Of a stretch of 64,000 nt of DNA, positions 6,990-15,206 are shown piece after piece. Under the pieces are notes generated by a model, which saw only the letters and a list, made by a program, of their open reading frames with translations, did not search any database and had not been told where the DNA came from. Source of the stretch: Clostridia bacterium (GTDB lineage: Bacteria; Bacillota; Clostridia; Christensenellales; Borkfalkiaceae); NCBI GenBank assembly GCA_017465145.1, contig JAFTWU010000009.1, positions 1 through 64,000 of the forward strand, in the 5' to 3' direction. A program made the position numbers and the translations under genes. Each line of letters begins with the position of its first letter. Positions within the stretch are counted from its first letter, which is position 1.

Positions 6990-8678
6990 ATGAAAATCGT
7001 AATCGTGGGTGGGGTTGCAGGTGGTGCAACTGCCGCAGCAAGAATAAGAAGACTCAACGAACACGCAGAAATTATTATTTTTGAGCGTTCGGGCTTTATT
7101 TCATACGCAAACTGTGGTTTGCCGTATTATATCGGTGGTGTTATTGAGGATAAGGAAGATTTGACACTTCAAACTCCCGAAAGTTTCTTCCGCCGTTTTA
7201 GAATAATCGCTAAAGTTAATCACGAAGTAACCGATATTGACCTCAAAAATAAAACCGTCCACGTAACTGACCTAAAAGCAGGAACGAGTTTTACTGAAAC
7301 CTACGATAAACTAATTTTATCACCCGGTGCAAAACCGATTTTGCCCGATTTCTATACTGAAAACGAAAGGACTTTTACACTTCGCACCGTAGAAGATACG
7401 CTTAAAATCCGTGCGTTTGTAGAAGAAAAACAACCCAAAACCGCTGTTGTTATAGGCGGTGGCTTTATCGGTCTTGAAATGGCAGAAAACCTTGCTAAAC
7501 TTGGCATTAAAACCACTATCGTTCAGCGCTCTAACCATCTTTTGCCGACGGTTGACTGTGATATGGCGTCGTTTATCCATGCAAACTTCCGTCACCACGG
7601 CGTACAATTGTTACTAAATACTAGTACGAATAAAATGAGTATTACAGGCGCACAAGTTTCGCTTGACCTTGATAACGGCTCAAATATAAGCGCTGATATG
7701 GTTGTGCTTGCAGTTGGAGTTGCGCCCGAAAACACGCTTGCTAAAAAGATAGGTTTAGAACTCGGCGTTAAAGGTGCAATCAAAGTCAACGCCAAAATGG
7801 AAACTTCAATTCCTGACATCTATGCAGTAGGGGACGCAGTAGAAGTTAGACATTTTATAACTGATAAAGATTCGGTAATTTCACTTGCAGGGCCAGCCAA
7901 CAAGCAAGGTCGTATTGTTGCTGATAACATTTGTGGGTTAAATAGTGAATATAAAGGTTCGCAAGGCTCGTCTGTTATTAAACTTTTTGATATGACTGTT
8001 GCGACTACTGGCATTAACGAACAGCAAGTTAAAGCAAACGGCATAGAATACGAAAAGGTTATTTTAACGCAAAATTCACATGCTGGCTATTATCCAAATG
8101 CTACGGCAATGACCGTTAAACTCATTTTTGAAAAGGCAACCTATAAGATTTTAGGTGCGCAAATCGTTGGTTATGATGGAGTTGATAAACGTATTGACGT
8201 TATTGCCACGGCGATTAGGGCGGGAATGAAAGCCGATGAACTAAAAGATTTAGACCTTGCTTACGCTCCGCCGTATTCTTCTGCGAAAGACCCAGTAAAT
8301 ATGGCAGGTTTTGTTGTAGAAAATATCAAAAACGGTATAGTGAAACAGTTTTATTATGAAGATATTCCGTCTTTAAGAGAAAGAGATGACGTGATTTTAC
8401 TTGATACACGCACACCTTTTGAATATATGCGTGGACACGCTGATGGTTTTATCAATATTCCACTTGACGATTTAAGAGAGCGTTTAGGCGAACTTGACAA
8501 ATCTAAAAAAATCTACGTTATGTGCCAAAGTGGCTTGCGTAGTTATCTTGCAACTCGTATATTAATGCAAAACGGCTTTGATGCCTACAACTTTGCCGGC
8601 GGTTTTAGATTATACAGCAGTATCAAAAACGAAGAAATGCTATCCAAACAATGCTACACCTGTGGCATGGAGAAATAA
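6990..8678 (+). CDS. CoA-disulfide reductase-type flavoprotein with C-terminal rhodanese domain
   Basis: The 562-residue protein starts at 6990, with GGAGG at 6980-6984. Residues 1-440 are a pyridine-nucleotide-disulfide oxidoreductase: FAD-binding GGVAGGATAAARIRR, the single active-site Cys in NCGLPYY (C42) typical of CoADR/Nox/Npsr enzymes, a second GGGFIGLEMAE nucleotide motif and YAVGDAV. The last 100 residues are a rhodanese domain with active-site CQSGLRS. Such CoADR-RHD fusions reduce CoA disulfides, persulfides or polysulfides with NAD(P)H. Pairing with the NifX-like gene suggests sulfur or metal-sulfur homeostasis. The protein ends with CYTCGMEK, an extra Cys pair. Confidence 0.88.
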   Translation: MKIVIVGGVAGGATAAARIRRLNEHAEIIIFERSGFISYANCGLPYYIGGVIEDKEDLTLQTPESFFRRFRIIAKVNHEVTDIDLKNKTVHVTDLKAGTSFTETYDKLILSPGAKPILPDFYTENERTFTLRTVEDTLKIRAFVEEKQPKTAVVIGGGFIGLEMAENLAKLGIKTTIVQRSNHLLPTVDCDMASFIHANFRHHGVQLLLNTSTNKMSITGAQVSLDLDNGSNISADMVVLAVGVAPENTLAKKIGLELGVKGAIKVNAKMETSIPDIYAVGDAVEVRHFITDKDSVISLAGPANKQGRIVADNICGLNSEYKGSQGSSVIKLFDMTVATTGINEQQVKANGIEYEKVILTQNSHAGYYPNATAMTVKLIFEKATYKILGAQIVGYDGVDKRIDVIATAIRAGMKADELKDLDLAYAPPYSSAKDPVNMAGFVVENIKNGIVKQFYYEDIPSLRERDDVILLDTRTPFEYMRGHADGFINIPLDDLRERLGELDKSKKIYVMCQSGLRSYLATRILMQNGFDAYNFAGGFRLYSSIKNEEMLSKQCYTCGMEK

Positions 8679-8733
8679 AAGGGGATTACAAAAGAAAAAC
8701 ATATAAAAGATTTAATTTCTAAGTACATTTCAA

Positions 8734-8778
8734 GCTCCTAAGGGCTAGTTTGGGGTTTGATTTACTGTGGGACCGCCA
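8734..8778 (+). repeat. Degenerate tRNA 3'-end fragment, putative attachment-site scar (copy 2)
   Basis: The 45 bases align with 4696-4740 without gaps and differ at four positions. All four are in the T-arm (loop becomes TTTGATT, stem strand becomes TACTG), so it could no longer fold as a tRNA. The acceptor strand TGGGACCGCCA is intact. The decay suggests an older integration scar or loss of selection after a second insertion upstream. Confidence 0.7.
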
Positions 8779-8808
8779 AAACCGCATTGATATATGCGGT
8801 TTTTTTAT
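8779..8808 (+). terminator. Terminator hairpin attached to scar copy 2
   Basis: A 9-base stem (8779-8787 with 8794-8802) followed by a T-run abuts the CCA of copy 2, mirroring the hairpin at 4741. It also ends the CoADR operon. Confidence 0.75.
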
Positions 8809-8821
8809 TTACATAGGGAAT

Positions 8822-8874
8822 CTCTGCAAAGATTTGGTTGCTTGGCAGCGGACGGCAACCTTTTTATAGCAGAG
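8822..8874. other. Nested inverted repeats directly after scar copy 2
   Basis: An outer repeat CTCTGC/GCAGAG (8822-8827, 8869-8874) encloses an inner repeat GGTTGC/GCAACC (8836-8841, 8855-8860), and the inner stem is followed by five T. The inner part could be a terminator. The nested form could also be an attachment-site arm or origin-like structure of the element. From here to 9019 no gene is visible. Confidence 0.4.
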
Positions 8875-9019
8875 CGACATTTCCGCAATACAGAAAAAGC
8901 CATTTGTGGTGCTATTTAAACTTGCTTTTTTCATTACGAAAGGTTGGATTTTTATAAATACATAAACATAAAAATGTTTTTTCTAGTTTATATACCGTTT
9001 TTGGTAGTAACAAAATATT

Positions 9020-9050
9020 AAACTCATCTAAAAAAGGTGAGTTTTTATTT
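9020..9050 (+). terminator. Hairpin with T-run in the leader of the helicase operon
   Basis: AAACTCA (9020-9026) and TGAGTTT (9038-9044) pair around an A-rich loop and are followed by TTATTT. It lies about 120 bases before the preferred helicase start, so it may be a terminator of upstream transcription or an attenuator. I found no convincing promoter between it and 9167. Confidence 0.5.
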
Positions 9051-9166
9051 TTAATATGACAAAAACTGTCGTAAAAACATTGTACAGTTATAGTGGTGAT
9101 AAAACACAACAAGTATTTTACTACAAATTAAAAGGCAAATTATCTAACTATGCATGGGAGGAAAAC

Positions 9167-12100
9167 ATGTTAGCATTTTCAAAAGACAAGCAGATTAATC
9201 TTGAAGATTATATAAAAGAATTAAGTGGTAGGACGGGGCTTTCTTCTAATGACGTATTGGACATTATTGGAAAATTATCTAAAGTACATACGCAATTAAA
9301 AAAGCAAGAGGAAAGCGACTTAAAGCGAAAGAGAATAGAACAACAAAAACACGCGGAGCAAAAAGAAAAGGAACGCATAGAGGGTATAACCAGCATGGAT
9401 TTGCCGTTAGACTATGAAAACGTTTTTGGTAATGATATAAGGGCTCAAGACGTTAAGGTTGAAAGCATTTCTGACGGGCTAATCGCATCGTTAAACGTTT
9501 TGGGGCGTGTTGATATTGAATTTATATCCGAAGTATCAAGGCGCACGAATAGAGAGGTAATAGAGGCGTTAAAAGGTTCTATTTATCAAAACCCCGATAA
9601 GTGGAACGAGTGTTTTTATAAGGGTTGGGAAACTGCCGACGAATACTTATCTGGTAATCTTCTTAAGAAGTGGAAAAAGGCAAAGGAAGCAAACTTTAGA
9701 TATAACGGATATTTTAAGAAAAATCTAGAGGCAATAGAAAGCGTTCTTCCGAAAAGCGTAGTAAGTAAAGATATTTTTATAACTTTAGGTTCGCCTTGGG
9801 TACCAACTTATGTTATAGATGAATTTATAGACCACTTATTTGGAAAATCTTATGTGTCAAATAGGGAAGAGTTTAAGGTTCGCCACGATGAACAAACGGG
9901 CACGTGGGATATTCCCGAAAAGACAAGATACTATAATAATGCAAAAGTTTATAGCGCATATGGTACTAGACGTATGCCCGCCTTATATATTTTAGAAAAA
10001 ACGTTGAACATGCGAAACGTTGCGGTAACCGACGAAGTTAGTTGCCCTAAAAACAAGTCGGGAAAAAAGAGAGTTATAAACCAAGCTGAAACCATTTCTG
10101 CCGTGGAAAAGCAAAAAAAGTTAATAGAAGCGTTTAAGAATTGGGTTTGGCAGGACCCCAGAAGAAAGGAAAAACTGTGTGAAATATACGAAGAAAAGTA
10201 TAGTTGTTATAGAACAAGGCGTTACGACGGAAACTTTTTAGAATTTCCGACAATGAATAAAGACGTTGTTCTTAGGCCACATCAAAAAAATGCTATTGCA
10301 AGAATAATCTTTTCTAAAAACACCTTACTTGCACACGACGTAGGCTCTGGTAAAACTTACGTTATGATTGGTGCTGGGATGGAATTAAAACGCATGGGGC
10401 TTTCAACTAAAAATCTATACGTTGTTCCTAATAACTTGGTGGGACAATGGAAAAAGATGTTTTGTGATTTATACCCTAAAGCTAACGTTCTTGTAATATC
10501 GCCTAAAGATTTTACACCTATAAAACGCCAAGAAACTTTGGCAAAAATTAAGGTAAACGATTACGACGGAATCATTATGGCGTGCAGTTGTTTTGACCTT
10601 ATTCCACTTTCGTATGAATACTATAAAAATAAATTTAACGAAAATGAAAAACGTTTAGACGAATTAGCAAAACAGCCCAAGAAAAATACTTCTGGTATCA
10701 AAGCCGAAAGAAAAAGGCTTGAAGAAGAGATGAAAAAGCTTAGCAAGGAAATAATCAACGGCAAGTATAACGGTATCACTTTTGATGAACTAGGCATAAC
10801 AAGGCTTTTCGTTGACGAAGCACACGCTTATAAAAATTTACACGTAAACACTAAGGCAACAAACATTTTAGGGCTTACGTCTGTGGGCAGTAAAAAATGC
10901 CAAGAAATGCTAGATAAAGTTCGACTTGTTCAAAAGGAAAACGGTGGTGTTATATTTGCAACGGGAACTCCTATAACTAACTCTATTACTGATGCTTTCG
11001 TTATGCAATACTATTTGCAATACGGTGAATTGGAACTTTTAGACTTGCAAAGTTTTGACTCTTGGATAGGGATGTTCGCGGAAAAACAAACGGAATTTGA
11101 AGTGGACGTGGATACAAGTAAATTTAGGCTTGCAACAAGGTTTTCTAAATTCCATAACTTGCCTGAATTAACTTCTATACTCTCTAATATAGCAGATTTT
11201 CACGTGGTAGATTCAAGTGACGGGCTACCCGAATCTGACGGGTATAAAGACGCGCTAATAGGTAAGACCGAAGAATTTAGGCAGTATCTTGAAAGGATTT
11301 CCGCAAGAGCTGACGCGGTAAGAAACAGAAACGTAAATAGAGATGAAGACAACATGCTAAAGATTACTACCGACGGCAGAAAGGGTGCGCTAGACTTAAG
11401 GCTTGTAGAGCCAAAGGCAACTTTTACTTACGATTCAAAGGTTGCAAGATGCGCTGATAAGGTCGCCGATATTTATTATGAAACGGCGAACGATAAGAGC
11501 ACTCAACTGATTTTTTGCGATTCTTCTACACCTAAGATAGGTTTTAACGTTTACGACGAACTAAAAAGATTGTTTCTTCTTGCAGGAATACCGGCAAGTC
11601 AAATATCTTACGTGCACGATGCGACCACCGATAAAAAGCGCAACGAACTTTTTAAGCGAGTAAGTCAAGGTGATTTGCGAATTTTAATTGGTTCAACGCA
11701 AAAGTTAGGCTTAGGTGTAAACGTGCAAAAACGACTTATTGCAATTCACCATTTAGACATGCCTTGGCGACCAGCGGATATGGTTCAGCGTGAAGGTAGA
11801 ATTATTCGTGAAGGTAACTTAAATAAAAAGGTGCAAATTTATAGGTATATAACCGAAGGAAGTTTCGATGCTTATTCTTGGCAATTATTAGAGAGTAAAC
11901 AGCGTTTTATCTGTGCGTTACTTTCAGGCTCTATCAAGGAAAGAAGCGGGTCGGACGTAAATGATACCGTGCTAAATTATGCCGAAGTTAAGGCGCTTGC
12001 GATAGGAAATCCTTTAATTAAGAAGAGAGTGGAAACTGCAAACGAACTTAGCAGACTTTTTTCACTTCAAAAAAAATACGTGGAATCAAGGTGGGCGTTA

Positions 12101-12610
12101 GAAAAAGAATTAAGCGAACTGCCCTTAAAGATAAACGAAGCAAGAATAAGAATGGAAAAATGCAAAGACGATGCTGATTTTGTCGCTACCTTAAAGGTGG
12201 AAGTCGATAAGGAAGAACGCCAAAAGTTAAGAAAATTTATCTTTGACGCCGTAATTCAAAACGTAGACCAAGCCTATGATAGAAAACTTGTTGAATATAA
12301 CGGGTTTAACATTATATTGCCTAGGAATATGCCAAAAGAAAAGCCCTATATTTACCTTCAAAGAACGGGCAGGTATATAGTGGAAATTGGCGACGTAGAA
12401 AAGGGCGTTTTGATAAGAATTGACAACTGTATCGAAGGGTTAAAAGATAGGTTCGTTAGGTTAGACAACGCATATAATCAACTGTTAACAAATCGTAAAA
12501 ACATTGAAGACGAACTTAGAAAAGATGAAAATTACGATGAACGAATTTTAGAAGTTCAACAGCAATTACAACACATAGATAAAAAATTGGGGGTAAAAAA
12601 AGATGCTTAA
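9167..12610 (+). CDS. Large SNF2-type DEAH helicase, related to the helicase half of ICE methylase-helicases
   Basis: I start this 1147-residue protein at 9167, where GGGAGG sits 5 bases upstream; an in-frame ATG at 9056 has no ribosome site and abuts a hairpin. Helicase motifs: LRPHQKNAI (Q-like), AHDVGSGKT (motif I, residues 389-397), VDEAHAYKNL (II), ATGTPITNS (III), and motifs V-VI in GLGVNVQ and DMVQREGRIIREG. The region before motif I matches the conserved linker (GSPWVPTYVI, YNNAKVYSAYGTRRMPA, WVWQDPRRKEKLCEIYEEKY) of very large methylase-helicase proteins on conjugative elements and phages. Here the N6-methylase half is absent and replaced by about 130 charged residues. It overlaps the MoxR gene by 8 bases. 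Confidence 0.85.
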   Translation: MLAFSKDKQINLEDYIKELSGRTGLSSNDVLDIIGKLSKVHTQLKKQEESDLKRKRIEQQKHAEQKEKERIEGITSMDLPLDYENVFGNDIRAQDVKVESISDGLIASLNVLGRVDIEFISEVSRRTNREVIEALKGSIYQNPDKWNECFYKGWETADEYLSGNLLKKWKKAKEANFRYNGYFKKNLEAIESVLPKSVVSKDIFITLGSPWVPTYVIDEFIDHLFGKSYVSNREEFKVRHDEQTGTWDIPEKTRYYNNAKVYSAYGTRRMPALYILEKTLNMRNVAVTDEVSCPKNKSGKKRVINQAETISAVEKQKKLIEAFKNWVWQDPRRKEKLCEIYEEKYSCYRTRRYDGNFLEFPTMNKDVVLRPHQKNAIARIIFSKNTLLAHDVGSGKTYVMIGAGMELKRMGLSTKNLYVVPNNLVGQWKKMFCDLYPKANVLVISPKDFTPIKRQETLAKIKVNDYDGIIMACSCFDLIPLSYEYYKNKFNENEKRLDELAKQPKKNTSGIKAERKRLEEEMKKLSKEIINGKYNGITFDELGITRLFVDEAHAYKNLHVNTKATNILGLTSVGSKKCQEMLDKVRLVQKENGGVIFATGTPITNSITDAFVMQYYLQYGELELLDLQSFDSWIGMFAEKQTEFEVDVDTSKFRLATRFSKFHNLPELTSILSNIADFHVVDSSDGLPESDGYKDALIGKTEEFRQYLERISARADAVRNRNVNRDEDNMLKITTDGRKGALDLRLVEPKATFTYDSKVARCADKVADIYYETANDKSTQLIFCDSSTPKIGFNVYDELKRLFLLAGIPASQISYVHDATTDKKRNELFKRVSQGDLRILIGSTQKLGLGVNVQKRLIAIHHLDMPWRPADMVQREGRIIREGNLNKKVQIYRYITEGSFDAYSWQLLESKQRFICALLSGSIKERSGSDVNDTVLNYAEVKALAIGNPLIKKRVETANELSRLFSLQKKYVESRWALEKELSELPLKINEARIRMEKCKDDADFVATLKVEVDKEERQKLRKFIFDAVIQNVDQAYDRKLVEYNGFNIILPRNMPKEKPYIYLQRTGRYIVEIGDVEKGVLIRIDNCIEGLKDRFVRLDNAYNQLLTNRKNIEDELRKDENYDERILEVQQQLQHIDKKLGVKKDA

Positions 12611-13721
12611 CGCTAAATGTAATAACGTTCCAACGATGGACGTTGACGGTTTAATAGAAAAGTTTTCGTTTGCATATTCAAAGATTATAAACGCCAAAAT
12701 GCCGATAAAAAATTTCCCATCGGTAATGTTATGGGGGGCTCCTGGTGTTGGTAAGTCGCAAGCGGTAAGGCAAATTGCAAAAGAGATAGAAATTTCAACG
12801 GGAAAGAAAACGGTTGTAACGGACGTTAGACTTTTGCTTTTTAACCCTATTGACTTAAGGGGTATTCCCACGGCAAATGAAGATAAGACGCTTGCCGTTT
12901 GGTTAAAACCGCAAATATTTCAAATGGACGATAGTGACGAAGTCGTAAATATTTTATTCCTAGATGAAATTTCTGCAGCGCCCCAATCGGTGCAGGCGGC
13001 GGCATATCAAATAACGCTTGATAGGGTTGTTGGCGAACACAAGTTGCCACAAAATTGTATCGTTATCGCGGCGGGCAATAGAATTACCGATAAATCGGTT
13101 GCTTTTAAAATGCCAAAGGCACTTGCGAACAGATTGTTGCACGTTAACGTAGAAGGTAGTTTTTCTTCTTGGAAAAGGTGGGCAGTTGCAAATGGTATTA
13201 ACAAAAAAGTATTAGGGTTTTTATCTTTCCAAAAAAATTATCTTATGGACTTTAATACTTCTAGCGATGATTTAGCGTTTGCTACACCGCGTTCTTGGGA
13301 AATGGTCAGCAATATATTAAATAGCGTGTGTGACGACGTAGAACAGGTTTACGGCTTTATTGCAGGGCTTATTGGCGAAGGGGCGGCAATAGAGTTTAGG
13401 TCGTGGAATAGGGTTTATAACAATTTGCCTAATATCGAAGATATTTTTGCTGGTAGAGAGTGGAGAATCCCCACGAATCTTGACGCTATATACGCGTTGA
13501 CTTCATCAATGGTCGTTTATGCAAGAGAGCATAAAAAAGATATGGACAAAATAGCAAATTCCATTAGATATGCGGAAAAGTTGCCACCCGATTTTTCGGT
13601 TATGCTATTAAAAGATTATATGGCTATTGAAAAGGGTTATAAAGAAAAATTGCTAAAAATACCAGAATTTTCACGCTGGTTATCAAGTAAGGGAAGATTA
13701 TTAAATGATATCAGAAGATAA
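12603..13721 (+). CDS. MoxR-family AAA+ ATPase
   Basis: The 372-residue protein has Walker A GAPGVGKS (residues 45-52), Walker B ILFLDEISAAP (about 115-125), sensor 1 in IVIAAGNR, and a CbbQ/NirQ/MoxR-like layout. MoxR ATPases remodel protein complexes together with von Willebrand A proteins, and such a protein is the next gene. Start and stop codons overlap both neighbours (8 bases upstream, 17 downstream), so translation of the three genes is likely coupled. The target is unknown; the helicase partner suggests action on a nucleoprotein complex. Confidence 0.88.
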   Translation: MLNAKCNNVPTMDVDGLIEKFSFAYSKIINAKMPIKNFPSVMLWGAPGVGKSQAVRQIAKEIEISTGKKTVVTDVRLLLFNPIDLRGIPTANEDKTLAVWLKPQIFQMDDSDEVVNILFLDEISAAPQSVQAAAYQITLDRVVGEHKLPQNCIVIAAGNRITDKSVAFKMPKALANRLLHVNVEGSFSSWKRWAVANGINKKVLGFLSFQKNYLMDFNTSSDDLAFATPRSWEMVSNILNSVCDDVEQVYGFIAGLIGEGAAIEFRSWNRVYNNLPNIEDIFAGREWRIPTNLDAIYALTSSMVVYAREHKKDMDKIANSIRYAEKLPPDFSVMLLKDYMAIEKGYKEKLLKIPEFSRWLSSKGRLLNDIRR

Positions 13722-14937
13722 AAAAAGAGAATACGTTAAAAGGCTGATTCTTGCAAGAATGCACCTACTTAGCACTCACGGATTTTTCGGGCTTTTGCTT
13801 ATGCATGCTAATTTTTCGCTAGATACCACTATCGGCACGGCTGCAACCGACGGTGAAAAGATATATTTTTGCCCCGCGTTTATGGATGAACTTAGCGATA
13901 GCGAACTAGAGTTTGTTTTAATGCACGAAGTAATGCATATGGCGTTAGGGCATTGTATTAGGGGTGTAAACAAAGACCCTCAGGCGTATAATATCGCTTG
14001 TGATATAGTAATAAACTCTAATATTCTAAAAGAAAACAACTGCGATAAATCTAGCATTACTTTAAGTAAATATGGTGAAAGTATGCACCTTACCCCTTCA
14101 GGTGACGAGGGGTATAACTTTACCGCTGAACAAGTTTACGAAATGCTTCCAAAATTAAACCCTAATAAAGCGAAAGGCTCAATAGGCGTGCCGGGTAAAA
14201 AAGGAAAACCCATTTGGGATGACCATAGTAAATGGAAAGACGGTGACGATTTAACAGAAGAAGAGCGTGAAAAACAAGCCGAGTGGAATAAAAGATTAAA
14301 AGACGCTTGCAAAGCGATTGAAATTAGAAAGGCATCAACAAACGTTGGGAATATTCCGTTACTTGCCGAAAGAAGACTTAATGAACTTACCCAGTCGCAA
14401 ATGGATTGGAGAGAAGTCCTTGCGGATTTTATCGATGAAGAAATTGGCGATTATTCCTTTTCACCACCGGATAAAAGATATTTAGATAGCCCATTTTATT
14501 TGCCGGACTTTAATGAAATGGTGGATATGGGGGTTAAAAATATTTTATTTGTGATAGATACTTCTGGTTCTATGAACGACAACCTAGTAACGTTGGCGTA
14601 TTCAGAAGTAAAGGGTGCAATAGACCAATTTGACGGCAAACTGCAAGGGCTTTTGGGCTTTTTTGAAATTAAGGTAGTTCCACCCGTACCCTTTTATGAT
14701 GAAGATTCGTTTATGATAATAAAACCTAAAGGGGGTGGGGGTACTAGTTTTAGCTGTGTTTTTGACTACGTTAGTAAAAATATGAAAAGTGAATTGCCAA
14801 CGAGCATAATAATTTTAACCGACGGATATGCAGAATTTCCCCCGGAAAAAGTTGCTATGGGTATACCCGTGCTTTGGGTAATAAACAACGAAGACGTAAC
14901 GCCACCATGGGGAAAAGTTGCAAGAATAAAGGGGTAA
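13705..14937 (+). CDS. vWA protein with metallopeptidase-like domain (COG3864/DUF2201 type)
   Basis: The 410-residue protein has an N-terminal domain with HEVMH at residues 74-78 (HExxH zinc-protease motif), a third His at 83 and a later NIACD/VIN segment as in DUF2201_N. The C-terminal half is a von Willebrand A-like domain with the MIDAS motif DTSGS at 284-288 and ILTDGYAEFPP near 370. The pairing with a MoxR ATPase directly upstream is a known conserved couple. Metal binding looks intact in both domains. Proteolysis is plausible but unproven for this family. It ends the operon. Confidence 0.85.
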   Translation: MISEDKKREYVKRLILARMHLLSTHGFFGLLLMHANFSLDTTIGTAATDGEKIYFCPAFMDELSDSELEFVLMHEVMHMALGHCIRGVNKDPQAYNIACDIVINSNILKENNCDKSSITLSKYGESMHLTPSGDEGYNFTAEQVYEMLPKLNPNKAKGSIGVPGKKGKPIWDDHSKWKDGDDLTEEEREKQAEWNKRLKDACKAIEIRKASTNVGNIPLLAERRLNELTQSQMDWREVLADFIDEEIGDYSFSPPDKRYLDSPFYLPDFNEMVDMGVKNILFVIDTSGSMNDNLVTLAYSEVKGAIDQFDGKLQGLLGFFEIKVVPPVPFYDEDSFMIIKPKGGGGTSFSCVFDYVSKNMKSELPTSIIILTDGYAEFPPEKVAMGIPVLWVINNEDVTPPWGKVARIKG

Positions 14938-14989
14938 TAAGAAAATTAAACCTACAAATTGTTCGTTAATATTTTAAGGTTGGAGTGCA

Positions 14990-15016
14990 AAACCGCATTG
15001 TGTCAATGCGGTTTTT
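14990..15016. terminator. Terminator after the helicase-MoxR-vWA operon, same stem as the scar hairpins
   Basis: The 25 bases 14990-15014 are the exact reverse complement of the hairpin at 4741-4765 (11-base stem, loop TGT instead of ACA), followed by TTAA. No tRNA fragment precedes it. It ends block C. Confidence 0.7.
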
Positions 15017-15080
15017 AATTTAGTAGGAACAATAACGCGTAGGGGGTTTCGCTATATTATTAACGATTTATCGGGCGATA

Positions 15081-15109
15081 TTGATTTACTGCTTAGTAAG
15101 TGATATAAT
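15081..15109 (+). promoter_or_regulatory. Promoter of the alpha/beta-hydrolase gene
   Basis: TTGATT at 15081-15086 and extended -10 TGATATAAT (core 15104-15109) with a 17-base spacer. A longer reading of the gene from 15081 would begin inside this promoter, which argues for the later start at 15207. Confidence 0.65.
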
Positions 15110-15206
15110 ATTAAAAAACTATTTTATTAGCGGACCGCTTTTGAAACAAGCAATTTTTGAAACAAGCGATATTATAAAAACGATTAAGCGTAAAACGGGA
15201 GAAATT

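Noticed and set aside
9056..9166. Upstream extension of the helicase gene to ATG 9056
   Set aside because: It has no ribosome site and directly follows a hairpin with T-run, whereas 9167 has GGGAGG at ideal spacing.
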